This document shows, piece after piece, positions 32,968 to 38,218 of a stretch of DNA of 38,218 nucleotides. Source of the stretch: an uncultured Acidimicrobiaceae bacterium (GTDB lineage Bacteria; Actinomycetota; Acidimicrobiia; Acidimicrobiales; RAAP-2); NCBI GenBank assembly GCA_903873395.1, contig CAIQOJ010000108.1, positions 1 through 38,218 on the forward strand, read 5' to 3'. How positions within the stretch are numbered: position 1 is the first letter of the stretch; every line of letters starts with the position of its first letter. The position numbers and the translations under genes are program-made. Below the pieces are notes generated by a model. It had not been told where the DNA came from. It did no database searches and saw only the letters and a list, made by a program, of their open reading frames with translations.

Positions 32968-33846
32968 ATGGCTGCCCCTGACCTTCGTCCGCGCCGGAGT
33001 GTCCTCTACATGCCCGCGGCCAACGAACGAGCCCTGGAAAAGGCGAAAGCGATTCCTGCCGATGCGCTCATCTTCGACCTCGAGGATGCCGTTGCCCCGG
33101 ATGCCAAGTCTGAGGCCCGAGAGCGGGCGTGTGCGATGTTCGCCGCTGGCGGTTACGGGCGTCGAGAGATCACCATTCGGGCCAACGGGATCGGCACGCC
33201 GTGGCACGACGATGACGTGGCTGCGATCGCCAAGGCCGGTCCAGACGCCATCGTTGTTCCCAAGATCAACTCGGCAGCTGACGTACGTGCCGTGGAGTCC
33301 GCGCTCGAGCGGCACGGTGCCCCGGACCGGACACGCATCTGGGCAATGCTCGAGACGCCAGTGGCCATGCTGCACGCCGAGGAGATCTGCGGTGCATCTG
33401 AGCGACTGAACGTACTGGTCATGGGCACCAACGACCTGGCCAAGGAGCTCCATGCGCAGCGGGTCCCGAGTCGCGACCCACTGCTCGGAGGCCTCTATCT
33501 CAGCTTGCTGGCCGCCCGGGCCACCGACAAGGTGATCGTGGACGGGGTGTTCAACGACATCAAAGACGAAAGTGGTTTCGCTGCCGAGTGTCGTCAGGGA
33601 CGCCAACTGGGCATGGATGGCAAGACCCTGATCCATCCGAGCCAGGTGGAACCCTGCAACGAGGCGTTCTCGCCCGAAGCCGACGAGGTGGAGTTGGCGG
33701 GACGCATCATCGCGGCGTTCGAAGAGGCCGAGCGGGAGGGCCGGGGCGTGGTGACCGTTGATGGACGGATGATCGAGAACCTCCACGTCGACGAGGCACG
33801 ACGGGTCCTAGCCATCCACGAGGCCATAGCGGTAGCTGAGGGCTGA
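32968..33846 (+). CDS. CitE-like CoA ester lyase / malyl-CoA thioesterase-like
   Basis: 292 residues of the CitE branch. The order is RRSVLYMPAANERALEKA (10-27), LIFDLEDAVAPDAKSEAR (34-51), Arg71 in TIRANGIG, Lys99 in VVPKINSAAD, Glu129 in AMLETPVAMLHAEEI, LVMGTNDLAKEL, and a C-terminal lid GMDGKTLIHPSQVEPCNEAF that supplies a residue to the neighbouring subunit in this family. ATG 32968 has GGAGG 6 nt upstream, overlapping the previous gene's end. A lyase plus a CitE-like thioesterase in tandem can act together to make free acid from an acyl-CoA plus glyoxylate; whether that happens here is inference. Confidence 0.88.
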   Translation: MAAPDLRPRRSVLYMPAANERALEKAKAIPADALIFDLEDAVAPDAKSEARERACAMFAAGGYGRREITIRANGIGTPWHDDDVAAIAKAGPDAIVVPKINSAADVRAVESALERHGAPDRTRIWAMLETPVAMLHAEEICGASERLNVLVMGTNDLAKELHAQRVPSRDPLLGGLYLSLLAARATDKVIVDGVFNDIKDESGFAAECRQGRQLGMDGKTLIHPSQVEPCNEAFSPEADEVELAGRIIAAFEEAEREGRGVVTVDGRMIENLHVDEARRVLAIHEAIAVAEG

Positions 33847-33868
33847 GCTCACCCAGGCCACGCGCAAC

Positions 33869-33925
33869 CACTGTCTTGAACCCACTGTCTTGAACCCAAT
33901 GCTTGACCCCAACGCCTGACCCCAA
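33869..33925. repeat. 14-bp tandem repeat, two exact and two shorter units
   Basis: CACTGTCTTGAACC occurs twice exactly (33869 and 33883). It is followed by degenerate 12-13 nt copies (CAATGCTTGACC, CCAACGCCTGACC) and a last partial CCAACGC. The array lies between the second CitE-like gene and the DUF1330 copy B and ends 18 nt before its ATG, so it is in the leader or intercistronic space. Confidence 0.85.
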
Positions 33926-33943
33926 CGCAGGAGCACCGATCTG

Positions 33944-34357
33944 ATGGACGTCACCAACGCAGTCTTTCCGGTGCCGGGACAGCTGGAGTCGTTCTTCGAT
34001 GTGACTGAAGATGGCCCCTTCGTCATGGTGAACCTGGTGAAATTCAAGGACCGGGCCACCTACGACGACGACCCGTCCATCGACATCTCGGGACGTGAGG
34101 CCTACGAGCGCTATGCCTCCGCCATGCAGGAGGTGCTTGGGGACCGAGGCGGGAAGATCATCTTCCACGGCGACGTCACGGGTCTTCTGCTCGGCGAGGT
34201 CGCAGAGCTCTGGGACGCGGTTGCCCTCGTCGAGTATGTCTCGCATGCGGCGTTCCTCGAGCAGATGGGTTCACCTGAGCGTGCCGCCATCGAGCGGCAC
34301 CGGTCTGCCGGCCTGGCTGGGCAGCTGAATCTGCGGGTCACTCCTTCCACGCACTGA
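33944..34357 (+). CDS. DUF1330 protein, copy B
   Basis: 137 residues. It shares with the copy at 26927 the start MDVTNAV, EDGPFVMVNLVKFKD, SGREAYERY, GDVTGLLLGEVAELWDAVALVEY and HRSAGLAGQLNLR, so the two are clear paralogues. The fold is a dimeric alpha-beta barrel, usually small enzymes or binding proteins. AGGAG about 9 nt upstream supports ATG 33944. It follows the two CoA lyase genes after the repeat array and precedes the BVMO by 122 nt on the same strand, making it part of a likely catabolic unit. Confidence 0.86.
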   Translation: MDVTNAVFPVPGQLESFFDVTEDGPFVMVNLVKFKDRATYDDDPSIDISGREAYERYASAMQEVLGDRGGKIIFHGDVTGLLLGEVAELWDAVALVEYVSHAAFLEQMGSPERAAIERHRSAGLAGQLNLRVTPSTH

Positions 34358-34479
34358 GCATCTGCCGCTGACACCGAGCCTCGCTGGTCGGGTAGGAGAT
34401 GCTGTGCCTCGCCGCGTGGCAGGATCTTGGGTCTGACCGACTCGGTCGACACGCGGTTCTCAGGGGAAGGGCAGCAGCC

Positions 34480-36273
34480 ATGGTGGAAGACGACAGCGGA
34501 CAGAAGCTCTCCATCGACGAGTTGCGCCAGCGCTACGAGCAAGAAAAGCGCAAGCGCACCCGTCCTGACGGCATGGCCCAGTGGCAGGAGTTGAGCGAAG
34601 AGCTCGATCGTGACCCCTACGTAGAACCAGGTTTCACCCGGGATCCCGTGGTTGAAGAGACCACCGTGGTGATTGTGGGTGGGGGTTTTGCCGGGATGCT
34701 CACCGCCATCCATCTGGCCAAGCACGGCATCACCGATGTACGGATCGTCGAGAAAGCAGGCGATTTCGGCGGCACCTGGTATTGGAACCGGTATCCGGGC
34801 TGCATGTGTGACGTGGAGTCGTACGTCTACATGCCGATGCTCGAAGAGACGGGATTCATGCCCACCGAGCGCTACTCCAGTGCCTCGGAGATCTTCGAAT
34901 ACTCCCAGCTGCTGGCCCGAACCTTCGACCTGTATCCCCGTGCGCTGTTCCAGACCGACGTCACCGGAGCTGCGTGGGACGACGAGGCGCAGCGTTGGCA
35001 GGTGACGACCAGTCGCAACGACCGACTGTCGGCGCGCTTCTTCGTCCTGGCAGGAGGCATCCTGCACAAAGCCAAGCTTCCGGGAATCCCCGGCATCGAA
35101 GAGTTTGAGGGCACGGCGTTCCACACCAGCCGCTGGGACTACGCCTACACCGGGGGCAGTCCGACCGAGCCGATGAGCAATCTGGTCGGCAAGCGGGTCG
35201 GCATCATCGGCACCGGTGCCACCGCGGTCCAGGTCGTGCCCCAGGTGGCCAAGGTGGCTGACGAGCTCTACGTCTTCCAGCGCACGCCGGGGGCTGTAGG
35301 AGTGCGTAACCAGCAGCCCACCGATGTCGAGTGGTTCGAGAGTCTTCCTCCGGGTTGGCAGCACGAGCGCATCGTGAACTTCACGCAGGCTGTCACTGGG
35401 GCCAAGCCTGACGTCGACATGGTGGACGATGGTTGGACCGAGGTGATGTGGGTCGACACCCAGAAGGCGGCGGACACACCGGCAGAAGCCGAGGAGCTCG
35501 AGCGCATCGACTTCGAGGTGATGGAGGCCATCCGTCGACGGGTCGACGAGGTCGTCGATGATGCCGAGACGGCGGCGAAGCTCAAGCCCTACTGGGGCAA
35601 GCACTGCAAGCGCGTGTGCTTCCACGACGAGTACCTCCCGGCCTTCAACCGCCCCAACGTCCATCTCGTCGACACCGATGGCCGTGGGGTCGATGCCGTG
35701 AGTGCTCGCGGTCCAGTGGTGGACGGCGTGGAGTATCCGGTGGACCTGCTCATCTATGCGTCGGGCTTCGAGGTCACTACCGATCTGCACCACCGACTCG
35801 GATTCGATCCTGTCGGTCGCAACGGGGTGGCCCTGTCAGAGCGCTGGGCCCAAGGTGCCCACACGCTGCACGGCGTCTTGGCCAGCGGGTTCCCCAACAT
35901 GCTCCTGATCAGCCTTGTCCAGGGCGGATTCGGAACGAACTTCTCTCATCTCTTGTCTGAATCGGCCAAACATGTGGCTTCCATCGTCGAGACGTGCATC
36001 GAGAACGGGATCACCGTGATCGAGTCGGAAGAAGGGGCCGAGGACGAATGGCTGTCGGTCCTGCATGGCGTTGGATTCGGTGGAGCCCGCTACTTCATGG
36101 CATGCACGCCCAGCTTCTACAACAGTGAGCAGCAGGCCATCGACTCGAGAGCGGCTCGCAACCTGACCTATACGGGGAGCCTCTTGGATTACGTCGGCTA
36201 CCTCGAGCGCTGGCGAGCCGATCCGAACCTCCCCGGCGTCTTCATCCAGCGGGTGACCGATACTGCCAACTGA
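34480..36273 (+). CDS. FAD-dependent Baeyer-Villiger-type monooxygenase
   Basis: 597-residue flavoprotein using NADPH and O2 to convert a ketone into an ester or lactone. The FAD Rossmann motif is [17 protein letters not shown] (63-79), followed by [12 protein letters not shown] (98-109). The BVMO fingerprint [11 protein letters not shown] is at 209-219, followed by the NADPH-binding [18 protein letters not shown] (240-257). LLIYASGFE marks the C-terminal FAD site. Sequence [10 protein letters not shown] and [13 protein letters not shown] are as in cyclopentadecanone- or steroid-type BVMOs. The ATG 34480 follows AGGGGAAGG; an upstream ATG at 34399 is not needed. The next gene follows after 16 nt. 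Confidence 0.9.
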   Translation: MVEDDSGQKLSIDELRQRYEQEKRKRTRPDGMAQWQELSEELDRDPYVEPGFTRDPVVEETTVVIVGGGFAGMLTAIHLAKHGITDVRIVEKAGDFGGTWYWNRYPGCMCDVESYVYMPMLEETGFMPTERYSSASEIFEYSQLLARTFDLYPRALFQTDVTGAAWDDEAQRWQVTTSRNDRLSARFFVLAGGILHKAKLPGIPGIEEFEGTAFHTSRWDYAYTGGSPTEPMSNLVGKRVGIIGTGATAVQVVPQVAKVADELYVFQRTPGAVGVRNQQPTDVEWFESLPPGWQHERIVNFTQAVTGAKPDVDMVDDGWTEVMWVDTQKAADTPAEAEELERIDFEVMEAIRRRVDEVVDDAETAAKLKPYWGKHCKRVCFHDEYLPAFNRPNVHLVDTDGRGVDAVSARGPVVDGVEYPVDLLIYASGFEVTTDLHHRLGFDPVGRNGVALSERWAQGAHTLHGVLASGFPNMLLISLVQGGFGTNFSHLLSESAKHVASIVETCIENGITVIESEEGAEDEWLSVLHGVGFGGARYFMACTPSFYNSEQQAIDSRAARNLTYTGSLLDYVGYLERWRADPNLPGVFIQRVTDTAN

Positions 36274-36289
36274 GCCCAGGGGAGGCTTC

Positions 36290-37249
36290 GTGGAAGAGAC
36301 AGCAGTTCGACTCAGTCCCGCCTGGGACGAACCTGAGGCAGTGGTTGCCGCGGTCAGGAGCGCAGGCCCGTTCTGGCCGCTGGCCAGTTACGCGGCCAGC
36401 GACGCCGAAATGGCTGCCCTGGGTCGCGAACGGGGAACATTCACCCCTCCATGGTTCCGCCAGGATTTTGCCAGGGAAGGCAAGTCACTTGTTCCAGGTG
36501 CCGAGATGATCTTGGCCAACTCCCGGTTCGTCGAAGGGGCCAGGCAGCTCGCTGGAGGAGATGAAGCCGTGGTCCGTCCCCAGGCGGTCTACGTCAACAT
36601 CATGGGCCCGACACCGTTCGCCTTCCCTCCCCATCTCGACATTCCCGCCTTCCGGGGATTCACCCGGGCCACCCAGCCGGTCTGGCTCCTCAAGACGATG
36701 AAGACCTCAGGGCTCTTCGAGGAGTGGCGAACCAAGATCGTCACGGCAGTCTCGTGGTTCTACGCAGGGCCCGGAGGCGACTTCCACTACTGGCCTTCGG
36801 GGCCAGAGGGCCCCGCAGTCGTGGAGAGCGCTCCGTTCGGCAACGTCGGCGTGCTGTCCGACAACGAGGCCACCTTCCATGGTGTTGCCTCGCTCGGGAA
36901 GCCGGATGCACGTATGCCTGAGGGCCTCACTAGCGAGTCTCGGCTGATCCGAGACGCGCTGGGCTGGTGTGTCCTTGATGGCACCGGAGCCGAACAAGCT
37001 CACTTCGACGACACCGACGTGCGCATCACGGTGTCATGGAAGGCCGATGTCTTCGCAAACACCGCCGAGGTGGCGACCCATGATGGCGGTGGTGATCCCC
37101 TCACCCTCGACACCGTGGTCGAGCTGTTGGCCTCGGATCTTGCTGCTCGGGGCATTGGGGTCAAGGAGCCCAGCGATCCCTTGGGCGACCAAGAGTGGAT
37201 CGCCACCTTGGCCTCGACCTACCAAGATCCAGCGCCACGTCTTCGCTGA
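36290..37249 (+). CDS. Unrecognised protein with HxD...H pattern, BVMO-linked
   Basis: 319 residues with no signal peptide or membrane helix. The centre holds PPHLDIPAFRG (His115, Asp117) and, 80 residues on, EATFHGVASLG (His197), then DVRITVSWKAD with an Arg about 50 residues later. This HxD-H-R spacing is what a cupin-type Fe(II)/2-oxoglutarate oxygenase would show, but overall sequence is unlike families I know, so the call is structural inference. The Trp/Tyr-rich segment WFYAGPGGDFHYWPSGP could line a hydrophobic pocket. GGAGG 4 nt before GTG 36290 and the 16-nt gap to the BVMO indicate coupled expression. It ends the operon before a strong hairpin. Confidence 0.75.
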   Translation: MEETAVRLSPAWDEPEAVVAAVRSAGPFWPLASYAASDAEMAALGRERGTFTPPWFRQDFAREGKSLVPGAEMILANSRFVEGARQLAGGDEAVVRPQAVYVNIMGPTPFAFPPHLDIPAFRGFTRATQPVWLLKTMKTSGLFEEWRTKIVTAVSWFYAGPGGDFHYWPSGPEGPAVVESAPFGNVGVLSDNEATFHGVASLGKPDARMPEGLTSESRLIRDALGWCVLDGTGAEQAHFDDTDVRITVSWKADVFANTAEVATHDGGGDPLTLDTVVELLASDLAARGIGVKEPSDPLGDQEWIATLASTYQDPAPRLR

Positions 37250-37279
37250 TCGCCGCGATGGTGCGGCGAGGGAGGTAGA

Positions 37280-37314
37280 GCCCCGCTGCATCACCGAAGG
37301 CGACGCAGCGGGGC
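37280..37314. terminator. Bidirectional GC-rich terminator hairpin
   Basis: GCCCCGCTGC (37280-37289) and GCAGCGGGGC (37305-37314) form a perfect 10-bp stem with a 15-nt loop. It lies between convergent stops at 37249 and 37352 and can serve both strands. CACTTCTC follows on the plus strand rather than a T-tract. Confidence 0.75.
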
Positions 37315-37321
37315 ACTTCTC

Positions 37322-37345
37322 AGGCCGAGGCCAAGGCCGAGGCCG
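37322..37345. repeat. 12-bp duplicate made of AGGCCG hexamers
   Basis: AGGCCGAGGCCA followed directly by AGGCCGAGGCCG, between the terminator hairpin and the stop of the cellulase-like gene. It is a minimal tandem array in a convergent gap. Confidence 0.6.
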
Positions 37346-37351
37346 AACGAC

Positions 37352-38218
37352 TCAACTCAGCGTGCAGTTGGTCGGCGAGGCCACGCCGTTGTTGGTCACG
37401 TAGCCGATCGACCAGCTCTGCCCCGGTGCCAAGGTCTGCTGCCAGCTCGGCGCCTGGGCGGTGACGGCAAGCACGGAGCCGTTGATGGCGTAGGACCCGG
37501 TGGCGTTCCAGAGACTCGAGATCGTCTCGCTGGCCGGAAGGTTGAACTTGGCCACCCAGGGCGTGGCTGACGAGCCGATGGTCGTCGTCCCTGTGTTGGT
37601 GAATGTCAGGTTGGCTTGCAGCCCACCTGGCCAGGAGTTGACCACGGTGTAGGTCACTTTGACGGAGGCAGAGCCGCTACCTGGTGTGGAGACGGGGACA
37701 ACTCCGGTGCCCGACAAGGTGATCACCTGCGGACTCGACGCCGCGTTGTCCGTCAACGACAGCGTGGCGGTCCGGCTTCCGGCAGCCGAGGGCGTGAAGT
37801 TCACTCCGAGCGAGCAGGTTCCTGATGCGGCAACTGACGAGCACGTCGACGATGCGACCTTGAAGTCACCGGCGTTGGCCCCAGCGATGGAGGTGCCTTG
37901 CACGCTGAGGGCAGCATTACCGGTGTTGGTCACGGTGATGGTCGCTGTCGCAGATGTGCTTCCCACCGTGGTGTTGGCGAAACTTGCCGTGGTCGAGGAG
38001 AGTCCGACCCCCGGTGCAGGTGCAGGTGCAGGTGTCGGTGTCGGTGTCGGTGTTCCTCCCGTCGTCCCGCCCGTGGTGGTGGTTCCACTCAGGCTCAGGA
38101 GATGCTGCTGGAGGCCGATGCCGAAGTTGGTCGGTGTGCCCGTGTAGTCCACGATCAGCGCAGGGCCGCTGCCACAGGACCAGCCCGAAGCGGTCGAGTC
38201 CCATGTCCAGCCAAGATA
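37352..38218 (-). CDS. Secreted cellulase-like protein: catalytic-domain end, ASH-like domain, CBM2 (5' truncated by window)
   Basis: The frame is open to the window edge, giving the last 288 residues. The first part (GWSCGSGPALIVDYTGTPTNFGIGLQQHLLSL) resembles the end of a GH5-type catalytic barrel. A Thr/Pro/Ala linker of TP and AP repeats follows (about 38005-38085). Next is an ASH/choice-of-anchor-D-like Ig domain (about 37690-38000, VGLSSTTASFANTTVG, GDFKVASSTC...GTCSLGVNFTP), and last a CBM2 cellulose-binding module (VTYTVVNSWPGGLQANLTFTNTG, ISSLWNATGSYAINGS, TLAPGQSWSIGYVTNNG). The usual first Cys of CBM2 is missing while the last (NCTLS) remains, so its disulfide cannot form. Extracellular polysaccharide degradation is expected. 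Confidence 0.85.
   Translation of the reverse strand, partial: YLGWTWDSTASGWSCGSGPALIVDYTGTPTNFGIGLQQHLLSLSGTTTTGGTTGGTPTPTPTPAPAPAPGVGLSSTTASFANTTVGSTSATATITVTNTGNAALSVQGTSIAGANAGDFKVASSTCSSVAASGTCSLGVNFTPSAAGSRTATLSLTDNAASSPQVITLSGTGVVPVSTPGSGSASVKVTYTVVNSWPGGLQANLTFTNTGTTTIGSSATPWVAKFNLPASETISSLWNATGSYAINGSVLAVTAQAPSWQQTLAPGQSWSIGYVTNNGVASPTNCTLS

Noticed and set aside
38000-38060. GGTGCA / GGTGTC hexamer repeats
   Set aside because: They lie inside the cellulase-like gene and encode the TP/AP linker, so they are coding repeats.

Overview
The window looks like chromosomal DNA of a high-GC actinobacterium. By eye GC is a little above 60%, with many GTG starts. Several gene types point to the F420-using, mycolate-free aquatic or soil Actinobacteria, for example the Acidimicrobiia: three luciferase-like (LLM) oxidoreductases plus a fragment of a fourth, a WS/DGAT acyltransferase, an MpaB-type oxygenase, an RPF/transglycosylase-like secreted protein and a CBM2 cellulase-type protein. 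The taxonomic placement is inference. I saw no rRNA, tRNA, CRISPR array, transposase or integrase.

Layout. 1-9.5 kb: the end of an unknown gene coupled to a 14-TM DHA2 drug exporter; three LLM oxidoreductases; a SRPBCC protein; two alkylation-repair genes (AlkA-type glycosylase and Ogt); a NERD-like protein; a short sirohydrochlorin-chelatase-like protein with a plant-SirB-like cysteine tail; and an FAD amine-oxidase/desaturase-like protein. 9.5-20.3 kb: FUSC membrane protein, secreted coiled-coil/transglycosylase protein, WS/DGAT, MpaB-type oxygenase behind a GH36 alpha-galactosidase, a divergent PcfJ-like protein, DUF1918 and PurU. 20.7-26.6 kb: a surface-polysaccharide cluster. One GT4 gene diverges from a tightly packed run of asparagine-synthase-like amidotransferase, GT4, polysaccharide deacetylase and methyltransferase, the last three joined by stop/start overlaps.

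26.9-37.3 kb: a catabolic-looking region bracketed by two DUF1330 paralogues. It holds a TauD/TfdA dioxygenase, an orphan Tat-lipoprotein solute-binding protein, two consecutive CitE/malyl-CoA-lyase-type enzymes, a Baeyer-Villiger monooxygenase (BVMO) and, 16 nt behind it, an unrecognised protein with an HxD...H pattern. Together these could oxidise a ketone or ether substrate to an ester and then to CoA-linked acids; this is inference. Inside the region is a decayed AbiE toxin-antitoxin locus. The antitoxin AbiEi is intact with a perfect 14-bp inverted repeat over its promoter, while the toxin gene survives only as about 20-30 codons broken by a stop and frame changes. A truncated LLM gene lies next to it. 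The window ends inside a secreted cellulase-like protein with ASH-like and CBM2 domains.

The most unusual DNA-level signal is a set of short 12-16 bp tandem-repeat arrays, each different in sequence and all intergenic: 6.4, 13.0, 20.6, 26.7, 33.9 and, minimally, 37.3 kb. Three sit just upstream of start codons and three in convergent gaps.
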